Assembly: GCA_035550595.1 (NCBI GenBank)
Contig: DASZOV010000127.1
Span: 26,831-90,830, forward strand
DNA length: 64,000 nt
Reading direction: 5' to 3'
Source: CALFMR01 sp035550595
GTDB lineage: Bacteria; Acidobacteriota; Vicinamibacteria; Vicinamibacterales; SCN-69-37
The translations under genes and the position numbers were made by a program. Shown here piece by piece: positions 15,462-22,603 of this stretch. The stretch's first letter is position 1, and each line of letters opens with the position of its first letter. The notes below the pieces were generated by a model. That model saw only the letters and a list, made by a program, of their open reading frames with translations. It was not told the origin of the DNA and searched no databases.

Positions 15462-17786
15462 ATGCTTCTTGAGGCAAGCCTGGCCCTTCGTTCGCTCATG
15501 CGTCGCCCGGCCGCTCCTGCGTCCGCCGCAATCGTGATTGCTATTGGGATCGCGCTGGCGACCACCGTTTTCGCCATGGGGGATCCGTACCTCACGCGGC
15601 CATTGCCTTACGCCGACGCGCGCCGTGTCGTCACGATTGATCTCCATCCGAACATGGCGAAGCTGCTTGCTACGCGGAACGCAGATCTTCCGACGTTTGC
15701 CGACTGGCAAGAACGTGGGGACCTGTTTGTCGCGCTTGCCGCTTACGGCGATGATACGCTGCTCCGCATCCGCGTCGGTCCTCGCGTCGTCCCGCTCCGA
15801 GCGGTTCCGGTAAGCCATAACTTCCTTGCCACGCTCGGTGTGGTCGCCCCATCCGCGGCGGATTTCACAAGCGGTGCCGTGTGGCTCGCGGCTCCCGCCG
15901 CGGCGCGTGTGGGCCTTGACGTCCGACGGGGCTACCAGGTCGTTCCTCTGCTGCCTTCTGGAGCCATGTCGGTCATAGGCACTTTGCCTGAGACATTTGT
16001 ACTGCCCCAGGCGGACCGAACAACGTCGGTCGATGGTCTCTTCACATTCAGTCCGGAACGAATTGCAACCATCAGTAATGACGGCGGTGCGATGCACGTC
16101 AGCGCTCTGCACCTCGTGGCCAGGCTGCGGCCAGGCGTCACGCCGCAGGCGGTCCAGGCGGCCCTGAGCGTACCGCTTGCGCGGGCTGGGTTCACGTTGT
16201 CGGTGACGGCAGTGACGACTCTCCTCAAGGAGCGGCTGCAGTCGCTGGCGTTCGGCGCGTTGCTGGCCGGAGCGCTCGTTCTTCTAGTCTGTTGCGCTAA
16301 TGCTGCCGGTATCGGCCTGACGCGTGGTCTCCATCGCACGGTCGAGCTCGGTATGTTCGAGACGCTCGGAGCCACGCGACGGCGAGTGGCGGAGTTGCTG
16401 ATATCGGAGGCGGTGATCGTGGGCGGTGTGGGCACGACCGTAGGTCTCGGCCTCGGAGTCGGTGCGTTGCGCGCCGTCGACGCCGTCTTGCCAATGAAAT
16501 TCGCAACGCTTGGCGTTCCGACGTACACCAGGCGTGTCGTACTGTTTGCAGCAGTCGCGGGCCTTTTCACGATTGCATCGTGGGCTGCCGCATCGCTAAT
16601 GGCTTGGTCTAGGGGACGAGATCCCCGACGTATCGGCCGCGAAAGCCGTTCGCTCGGACTGGCGCGGTTCGCACTGATCAGCGGACAAATCACCGCCGCC
16701 GCCGTGCTGCTGGGTGGCGCTGGCCTTCTCGGCAGATCGTATTGGAATCTGGCCAGACTCGACACAGGATTCGATGGGGCGTCGCTAGCCCTCACGGTCT
16801 CGTATCCCCCAGAGGACTCGCCCACGCGCGTGCTGGACGCGATTCATCGGACGTTGACGACGTTTCGGCAGATGCCAGGCATCGTTGCGGCCGCCGCGAG
16901 CACCGGAGGCGACTCCGACCGATTCAGCGGGAATGGCATTATTGTGGTCGGGGGACGGCCCCTGTTCGTCGAGCGCACAAACGTGACCAGCGGCTTCTTC
17001 CAGGCGACCGGCATGCAATTCATCATCGGTCGCGCCCCTACGGCCGAGGAGAGCGGACAGGCGGTCGTGCTGAACGAACAATTGGCGCGGCGGGCATTCC
17101 CTGACGGGAAAGCGGTCGGGCGTACGCTGATAGTCGGGAGCCATTCCGCAATAGTGAGCGGCGTCGTGCGTGGCGCTCGCGATCGCGGACTGACGCGGGA
17201 AGCTACGCCCGCGCTGTTTGCAGCGCTCGAAACGGCAACTGCAGACGCGCCCGTCACATACAGTCTCTTGCCCAATGATGCTTCCACCTTCACGCCGCCG
17301 GACTGGGATCTGCTCGTCCAGCGATCCGCTCCGGGCGCAGTTGTTCTGAATTCCACGTCGCTTCAAGAACGCCTGAGCCGATCCATCCGCGATCGGTCGT
17401 TTGCGACCGTCGTGATGACTCTATTCGCCTTTGCGACCACCGTCATCACGACCGCCGGGCTGGTCGGAATCGTCGGCTACGTCGTCGCACGCCGGACGCA
17501 TGAAATCGGCATCCGTCTCGCAATTGGTGCGCGCGGTGGCCAGGTAATATGGCTCGTGATGCGGGATGCCATTGCCGCGACGGCTACAGGAGCCGTACTT
17601 GGAACCGTCATTGCCGCGTGGCTTTCCCACGGTCTGGAAGCTCTTCTCTACGGCGTTTCAGCTGGAAATTTAACAACGCTTTCTGTCACGACAGTCGGTC
17701 TCATATTTTTCGCGCTCATTGCCGCCGCGATCCCCGCGCGGCGGGCTGGACGCCTGTCGCCGACGGTGGCCCTGCGGGCGGAGTAG
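15462..17786 (+). CDS. Orphan ABC-type permease, MacB/FtsX (ADOP-like) family
   Basis: A 774-residue membrane protein with a first helix (SAAIVIAIGIALATTVFAMG), a large MacB-type periplasmic domain, and FtsX-type helical blocks in the middle (FGALLAGALVLLVCCANAAG) and at the C-terminus (VVMTLFAFATTVITTAGLVG, VARRTHEIGIRLAIGARGGQ). The start is ATG 15462 with GAGAGG just upstream. No ATPase gene is adjacent, as is usual for acidobacterial orphan permeases. It follows the lipoprotein gene by 41 bp and lies inside the peptide cluster, so it may export or sense the peptide (inference). Its N-terminal sequence is closer to the permeases at 22604 and 25931 than to the longer ones at 20097 and 29291. 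Confidence 0.88.
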   Translation: MLLEASLALRSLMRRPAAPASAAIVIAIGIALATTVFAMGDPYLTRPLPYADARRVVTIDLHPNMAKLLATRNADLPTFADWQERGDLFVALAAYGDDTLLRIRVGPRVVPLRAVPVSHNFLATLGVVAPSAADFTSGAVWLAAPAAARVGLDVRRGYQVVPLLPSGAMSVIGTLPETFVLPQADRTTSVDGLFTFSPERIATISNDGGAMHVSALHLVARLRPGVTPQAVQAALSVPLARAGFTLSVTAVTTLLKERLQSLAFGALLAGALVLLVCCANAAGIGLTRGLHRTVELGMFETLGATRRRVAELLISEAVIVGGVGTTVGLGLGVGALRAVDAVLPMKFATLGVPTYTRRVVLFAAVAGLFTIASWAAASLMAWSRGRDPRRIGRESRSLGLARFALISGQITAAAVLLGGAGLLGRSYWNLARLDTGFDGASLALTVSYPPEDSPTRVLDAIHRTLTTFRQMPGIVAAAASTGGDSDRFSGNGIIVVGGRPLFVERTNVTSGFFQATGMQFIIGRAPTAEESGQAVVLNEQLARRAFPDGKAVGRTLIVGSHSAIVSGVVRGARDRGLTREATPALFAALETATADAPVTYSLLPNDASTFTPPDWDLLVQRSAPGAVVLNSTSLQERLSRSIRDRSFATVVMTLFAFATTVITTAGLVGIVGYVVARRTHEIGIRLAIGARGGQVIWLVMRDAIAATATGAVLGTVIAAWLSHGLEALLYGVSAGNLTTLSVTTVGLIFFALIAAAIPARRAGRLSPTVALRAE

Positions 17787-17916
17787 AAGGCGATTCATGC
17801 CTGCCAGCCGCGATTGTTGAGCGAGCCTTCGACCATAGGCGCACCACGAATGCCGTCGTCGATCGCAGGGCTCACCTACGCGACCACTGTGAAGAGTGTC
17901 GACACGGGAGGCGACC

Positions 17917-19158
17917 GTGGATCATGCAACGCTCCCGCCTACGTCGGACGATGTTCTCCTTCGCGTCACTGGCGCTGTATCTGCTCGTCTTCTTCCCAAT
18001 GCGAGCGTTCTCGTGTTCGGACCCGGCCGTCAGCCAGCGCTTTTGTCGTTGCAGGATTTTCGATTCCTGGCAGCTTTTACGGACGCGATCACGCCGCGTG
18101 CCGCCGCGCGAACCGTCGGCTCGGCTTGGGACGCACACTACTCGCACCTGGCACAAGCGCTCATCACCATGGGCATTCTCGCACGGGCAGACGGCTCACA
18201 GGACGAACCCGATCGTCGAAACGAGTTCGCCAAGGCGGCGTTCGACGACCATGCCGCCGACTGGCTAAAGTCCTCGTACACTTCGCGCCCTGATCATTTC
18301 GTTCACGCGCGCCTGAACTTGACCATTGCGTGGATCGAACACCTGGCCGCTGGTCGGCATGGTTTCATTGTTGACATGGGATGCGGCGATGGCCGCTTGT
18401 TAATAGAGCTCGCTCGGCGCGGCCATCGGGCCCACGGGATAGACAGCTCTGAGGCGATGGTCACTTTTTGTCGCCAGCGCGTCGCACGCGAGGCCATCGA
18501 GATCAGGCGTCGAATCAGTTTTCAGCATGGCGACGCTACCGCATGTAGCGCCAGCGATGCCGATTTCGTCACGGCTCTGGGTCTCATGGCCTGGTGCGAC
18601 CATGCCGATCGACTACTCGACACTGCGCGAAACGTCCTGGTCGACAAGGGATATTCCATCGTTGGGTTCCCAAATGCCCTTGTCACGCCAGATGGCCCGA
18701 TCTGGACATTGAACCCAGGCGAATATAGCGATGTTATTGCGACACTCATGACATGCACCTTACAGGTTACACGACTCGAGCCACGTGCGTGGATTGAGCG
18801 CTATCGGGATGCATGCCGAGTTGCCAGTCTCGGCTTGCAAGAGATCGCGACCGACTCCCAGTGCGATCGCCGTTCTCCACGGTACCATGAGCGCTCACGC
18901 GCGCCGACAGGCGAGCGCCGATATGCACCTGACGAAGTTCAGCGCCTTGCCCGCAACAGTTCCTTTGATGTGGCGACGTGGGCTGGCATTGGCGATACCC
19001 GAAGCGTGTTCGACTATTTGTTTACGGAAGTCGTCGCAGCGGAAATGAACGTGCCTCTCGCCGCCATTCGCAGCCTGCCGTGCGGACTCTTATGGAGTAC
19101 CGGCTTCCTTGCGTTGTTGGCCGCGTCGCCGCGCGATTCGTCCCAGCGACGACCGTAG
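17917..19158 (+). CDS. PqqD-like (RRE) domain fused to class I SAM methyltransferase
   Basis: A 413-residue protein. GTG 17917 is preferred because GGGAGG lies five bases upstream; GTG 17896 is an alternative. Residues 1-95 resemble a PqqD-like winged helix (LLRVTGAVSARLLPNASVLV, then LLSLQDFRFLAAFTDAITP and HLAQALITMGILAR). From about residue 130 there is a class I methyltransferase fold with motif I VDMGCGDGRLLIELARRG, acidic loop HGIDSSEAMV and motif IV DFVTALGLMAWCDHADRLL. The C-terminal ~120 residues are not assigned. A fused leader-binding domain points to a peptide substrate, most simply the Cys-rich precursor. It is the last gene of the island, and 43 bp after it the truncated CRTAC1 copy begins. 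Confidence 0.75.
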   Translation: MDHATLPPTSDDVLLRVTGAVSARLLPNASVLVFGPGRQPALLSLQDFRFLAAFTDAITPRAAARTVGSAWDAHYSHLAQALITMGILARADGSQDEPDRRNEFAKAAFDDHAADWLKSSYTSRPDHFVHARLNLTIAWIEHLAAGRHGFIVDMGCGDGRLLIELARRGHRAHGIDSSEAMVTFCRQRVAREAIEIRRRISFQHGDATACSASDADFVTALGLMAWCDHADRLLDTARNVLVDKGYSIVGFPNALVTPDGPIWTLNPGEYSDVIATLMTCTLQVTRLEPRAWIERYRDACRVASLGLQEIATDSQCDRRSPRYHERSRAPTGERRYAPDEVQRLARNSSFDVATWAGIGDTRSVFDYLFTEVVAAEMNVPLAAIRSLPCGLLWSTGFLALLAASPRDSSQRRP

Positions 19159-19201
19159 TTGATTGTCGCCCGACTTGTGCGGAGGCGGGATTCCGACACA
19201 C

Positions 19202-19447
19202 CTGCACGGCACGACGAGCAACCGCTTCGGCCAGGGCGCGCTCGTCACGGTCGAAGCTGGCGGCCATCGTCAGGCCGCTGAAGTCACGAACGTCGCGAGC
19301 TATCTCAGCAGCAACGACATCCGCCTGCACCTCGGTCTCGGCGCGGCCACTTCGGCCTCGCGCATCACCATCCGCTGGCCGAGCGGCAAGACGCAGACGC
19401 TCACCAACGTCGCGGCGAATCAGATTGTGAACGTTCAGGAACCGTAA
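19202..19447 (+). pseudogene. CRTAC1 C-terminal remnant (UnbV/ASPIC domain only)
   Basis: This encodes 81 residues of an ASPIC/UnbV domain nearly identical to residues 473-553 of the intact gene at 6558 (HGTTSNRFGQGALVTVEAGG, IRWPSGKTQTLTNVAAN), with its own TAA stop. The VCBS part and start are missing, because the sequence upstream of 19202 is island DNA. Most differences from the intact copy are synonymous, so it came from a CRTAC1 paralogue that was under selection before it was cut. Confidence 0.88.
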
Positions 19448-19481
19448 GGGCCCGCGCGGTGTCAGTCATCACACGGCCCGC
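19202..19481. repeat. Right copy of 280-bp imperfect direct repeat flanking the island
   Basis: Partner of 7974-8253: same length, no gaps, 29 mismatches. It includes the remnant coding region, the stop and 33 bp of 3' flank. Directly after the repeat the two sites diverge: the left one runs into cysC, this one into a broken higB. Confidence 0.9.
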
Positions 19482-19531
19482 ACGTTTGGCGCTCTGGGCC
19501 ACGTCGCCGCAAAGGCTCTCGGCACTGCCGA

Positions 19532-19771
19532 AGCGCACGTGCGGCCCGACGGATTCCACGCGATCTGTGGCGCGTCGTTCAACGGAAGCTGAAGCTCCTG
19601 GACGCCGCCGGCCGGCTGGATGACCTGCTCATTCCTGCTGGCAACCGCCTGGAAGTCCTGAAGGGTGATCGGTCAGGTCGCCACAGTATTCGAGTGAACG
19701 ATCAGTTCCGGCTCACGTTCCGCTGGGAGAGCGGTGATGCCCATGAAGTCTGCGTCGAGGACTGTCACTAG
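19532..19771 (+). pseudogene. higB: 5'-truncated HigB-type toxin (RelE superfamily)
   Basis: The open frame encodes the C-terminal three quarters of a HigB toxin (RRIPRDLWRVVQRKLKLLDA, then GNRLEVLKGDRSGRHSIRVN and FRLTFRWESGDAHEV), ending at TAG 19769. The usual N-terminal ~15-20 residues (IxSFxDxxT) are absent, and no in-frame start codon is seen between the direct repeat and the homologous region. The break lies next to the right island junction, so the toxin was probably decapitated by the same rearrangement. The antitoxin gene downstream is intact. Confidence 0.75.
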
Positions 19772-20048
19772 AGACGAGCACTGGCTCGGCCCGGTAATCC
19801 ACCCCGGTGAAGTGCTCCTGGAGGAATACCTGAAGCCATTAGGCGTCGGGCAGGTCGAGGTCGCTCGGAAGGTGGGCGTATCGTTGAACCGGCTGAACGA
19901 GATCGTGCTCGGCAAGCGTGGCATCACGGCCGATACGGCCCTGCGGCTCGCGCGGTTTCTGAAGACGTCGCCGCAACTGTGGATGCGGCTGCAGGCCGAC
20001 TGGGACCTGCATCAGGCCATGCAGCGGAAGGCACGGAGGGCGTCCTGA
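19737..20048 (+). CDS. higA: HigA-type antitoxin, XRE helix-turn-helix
   Basis: A 103-residue protein of the VapI/HigA family: IHPGEVLLEEYLKPLGVGQV, HTH segment EVARKVGVSLNRLNEIVLG, then RGITADTALRLARFLKTSPQ and WMRLQADWDLHQA. It normally binds the HigB toxin and represses the higBA promoter. It overlaps the end of the broken higB. Starts at ATG 19737 or 19743 are both possible. With the toxin truncated, this is probably an orphan antitoxin that may persist as a repressor or for protection against related toxins. Confidence 0.88.
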   Translation: MPMKSASRTVTRDEHWLGPVIHPGEVLLEEYLKPLGVGQVEVARKVGVSLNRLNEIVLGKRGITADTALRLARFLKTSPQLWMRLQADWDLHQAMQRKARRAS

Positions 20049-20096
20049 TCGCTGATCTGAACGCCGAGCCCGATGCCTCGACCGACGGCGTGACGC

Positions 20097-22595
20097 CTAC
20101 TCGCTGCGTAACGTCTCGATCGGATCGACCGAGGCGGCGCGGCGTGCGGGGCCGTAGCAGGCGAGCAACGTGGCGCCCGCGACCACGGCAATGCCAAACA
20201 GGAAGGTGAGGGGATCCGCGGTGGGCATGGTCCCGACGAGCGTCGCCGTTACCCTCAGGGCCACGAGCGACAACGGCACACCAATCGCGATCCCCACGGC
20301 CACGACGAGCAGTCCTTCGCGAAGCACGAGGGCAATCACGGCCCACCGGTCGGCGCCGACAGCAATCCGAATCGACAGCTCGCGCACGCGCTGCGCAATC
20401 GATTGCGACACGACGGCGTACAAGCCCGTCGCGGCGAGGAGCAGGCCGATCAGGCCCGAAAGCGTCAGAATCGCCGCCGCGGTGCGACGCGGATAGAGCA
20501 TCTCACCGGCTACCTGCGATAGGCGGCGCGCGTGGAATACGTCGGCACGGACGTCCGTCGTCCGGACCGCTTGTGTCACGGCGGCGACCAGACTCGCGGG
20601 CATCCCCGCCGTCGGCGTGATGACGTGCATCACCGAGGGACGCCACTGCTGCGTGAGCGACACGTACACCATCGGCGTGGCCGCCGATGGACGCAGAATC
20701 GGATGCACGTCGGCGACGACGCCGATGACAGTCAGCCATGCGGGCTGCGATCGCGAGGTCGACACGCTGAACGGCGCCAGACGCCGGCCAATCGCCGGCC
20801 GGCCGGGCCAGAGTCGATCCGCCACCGATTGGCTCACGACCGCGACCAATGGCGACTGACGAACATCACGCGCGTCGAACTCGCGTCCCGCGAGAACGCG
20901 CGTGCCGATCGTGGCGAAGTATCCGGGAGAGACCGAGAGCGGGAACGCGTCCACTTCCCCGCCGACCGCCGCCTCGCTGACGAAGGCCGACGGCGGCTCC
21001 GCGCGATCTTCGATGGGCGAGCGGTCGGTGAGCGCAACGGTGCCGGCGGCCGTGCCGAGCGCGCCGTGCAACCCATCGAGCAGCGACCTGAGGAAGGCGC
21101 GGCTCCGCGCGGCCTCTTCTTCCGCCATCGCCGGCGTGCTCCGGCGAAGCGCGGGGAACCCATCGTCGATCCAGCCGATGTCGAACATCGCCGTGTCATC
21201 CAGCGCGATGCCCACCGGCGCACGTTCGATCCCCGCCAACGCGCGCACGTGTACGCCAGCCACGAGGAGCAACAGAAGCGAGACCGCCACCTGGGGGATC
21301 ACGACCGCGTGGCGCAACCGGCGCGTTGGATGTGCGACCGTCATACCGCCGCGCCCCAACACGCCGTTGACGTTCGCACCAAGGGCCTGCCATCCGGTCG
21401 CCAGGGCGATGAGGACGCCGATCGCTACAGCAAGGCCCAGCGTGAAGCCCATGACCCGCCAGTCGAACGGCACGTCCACGACATAGCGCGCCGGCGTCAG
21501 GCGACGGTACACCCCGACGAGCGCGCGGGCGATGAGGACGCCGACCGCGCCGCCGGCCAGCGACAGGACGAGGCTCTCGGACGCCAACTGCCGCAGCAGC
21601 TGGATGCCTCGCGCGCCGATCGCGCGCCGGACGGCCATCTCGGACGCGCGTGCGACGTTCCTGGCGCGAAGCACGCCAATGATGTTCACCAGGGCGACGA
21701 GCAACACCATGGCGACGACCATGCCCACCGCTGCCGACAGCCGCGCGGGCACGACCTCGTCGTCTGGATGAAATGGCGCGCGCACGGTATCGACCGGCAG
21801 CAGGATGACCGAAGGCACGCGGCCTTTCGGCAGTGGCACGACCGCCGCGGCATTACGCGCCATCCACAGGAGCTCGTGTTGGGCTGCGACCGCGGCGCGG
21901 GCCTGCTCGAGAGATATCCCGGGCCTGATCCGGCCGATCACGCCCGTACCGAAATACCGATAGTCGGCGCCGTAGTATTGCGGCGCCGTCGCCCACCACT
22001 CGGTCGGGGCCCAGGGACTCGACAGCCCACGGAACGTGGGAACGGTCACTCCGACGATCGTGAAGGTGTGGCCCGCAAGGCGGACCCGGGCGCCGATGGC
22101 AGCCGGATCGCGATCGAACAGCCGTGTCCACAGGTCGTCGCTGATGACCATCGCCCGCTCGGCCGTGTTCAACGCATCTTCAGCGGGCCCGAACCTCCGG
22201 CCGCGGGCCATCCGCACACCTAGGACGTCGAAGTAGTTCGCGGTGACGATCTCGCCGGCCGCTGTCACACTCCGGTCCGCCGCCCTGATCAGGTCGGTGT
22301 GTGGCGAGTGGGCCGTCACACTCTCGAAGACATCGCCGTGCTGCCTGAGGAACTCCAGCACGCCGAAGTCGGTCATGGCGGTCCGGCCGCCGCCAGGCAG
22401 GATCTGGTACTCGTACACCAGCCGATCGGGCTCATGAACGGGCGGCGGCCGAAATAGCACGGCGTTGACGATGCTGAACGTGGCCGTGTTGAGCCCCACG
22501 CCGAGCGCGAGCACGCAGACCGTCAGCGACGACACGCCCGGCGACCCCCGGACGGCCCGAAAGCCGAAGCGCATGTCCTGCCAGAGGTTCTTCAC
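20097..22595 (-). CDS. ADOP-family orphan ABC permease (MacB_PCD/FtsX duplicated)
   Basis: An 832-residue permease with the classical acidobacterial layout: N-terminal KNLWQDMRFGFRAVRGSPGV, first helix VCVLALGVGLNTATFSIVNA, a MacB-type periplasmic domain, a first FtsX block (GMVVAMVLLVALVNIIGVLR), then a second domain and FtsX block ending GPARRAASVDPIETLRSE. GTG 22595 is chosen because AGGAA precedes it and the N-terminus matches the family. The frame continues upstream only through the neighbouring gene. It lies 8 bp after the permease gene at 22604, as the last gene of a five-gene minus-strand run, and no ATPase gene is present. The substrate is unknown. Confidence 0.9.
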   Translation of the reverse strand: MKNLWQDMRFGFRAVRGSPGVSSLTVCVLALGVGLNTATFSIVNAVLFRPPPVHEPDRLVYEYQILPGGGRTAMTDFGVLEFLRQHGDVFESVTAHSPHTDLIRAADRSVTAAGEIVTANYFDVLGVRMARGRRFGPAEDALNTAERAMVISDDLWTRLFDRDPAAIGARVRLAGHTFTIVGVTVPTFRGLSSPWAPTEWWATAPQYYGADYRYFGTGVIGRIRPGISLEQARAAVAAQHELLWMARNAAAVVPLPKGRVPSVILLPVDTVRAPFHPDDEVVPARLSAAVGMVVAMVLLVALVNIIGVLRARNVARASEMAVRRAIGARGIQLLRQLASESLVLSLAGGAVGVLIARALVGVYRRLTPARYVVDVPFDWRVMGFTLGLAVAIGVLIALATGWQALGANVNGVLGRGGMTVAHPTRRLRHAVVIPQVAVSLLLLLVAGVHVRALAGIERAPVGIALDDTAMFDIGWIDDGFPALRRSTPAMAEEEAARSRAFLRSLLDGLHGALGTAAGTVALTDRSPIEDRAEPPSAFVSEAAVGGEVDAFPLSVSPGYFATIGTRVLAGREFDARDVRQSPLVAVVSQSVADRLWPGRPAIGRRLAPFSVSTSRSQPAWLTVIGVVADVHPILRPSAATPMVYVSLTQQWRPSVMHVITPTAGMPASLVAAVTQAVRTTDVRADVFHARRLSQVAGEMLYPRRTAAAILTLSGLIGLLLAATGLYAVVSQSIAQRVRELSIRIAVGADRWAVIALVLREGLLVVAVGIAIGVPLSLVALRVTATLVGTMPTADPLTFLFGIAVVAGATLLACYGPARRAASVDPIETLRSE

Positions 22596-22603
22596 GGAGA
22601 TTC

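Larger units (their letters stand above)
8254..19201. other. Accessory island with a RiPP-like biosynthetic cluster
   Basis: About 10.9 kb lie between two direct copies of a CRTAC1 3' end. Contents in order are cysC (minus), then on plus a Crp-type regulator, a sigma factor, sulfotransferase, RRE-glycosyltransferase, DsbA-like oxidase, Cys-rich peptide, lipoprotein, orphan permease and RRE-methyltransferase. GC is visibly lower than in the flanks: counted 60-base lines give 45% (13981-14040) and 53% (14161-14220), against 73% at 40021-40080. No integrase, transposase or tRNA is present. The arrangement suggests acquisition by recombination between CRTAC1 paralogues rather than site-specific integration (inference). 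Confidence 0.7.

Noticed and set aside
8254..19201. Prophage or integrative element
   Set aside because: No integrase, transposase, capsid, relaxase or tRNA attachment site is seen. The flanking repeats are gene fragments with 10% divergence, not att sites.
19163..19447. Functional short UnbV-domain protein
   Set aside because: It would need a TTG start inside island-derived sequence, has no signal peptide and lacks the propeller. It is better explained as a 3' gene remnant.
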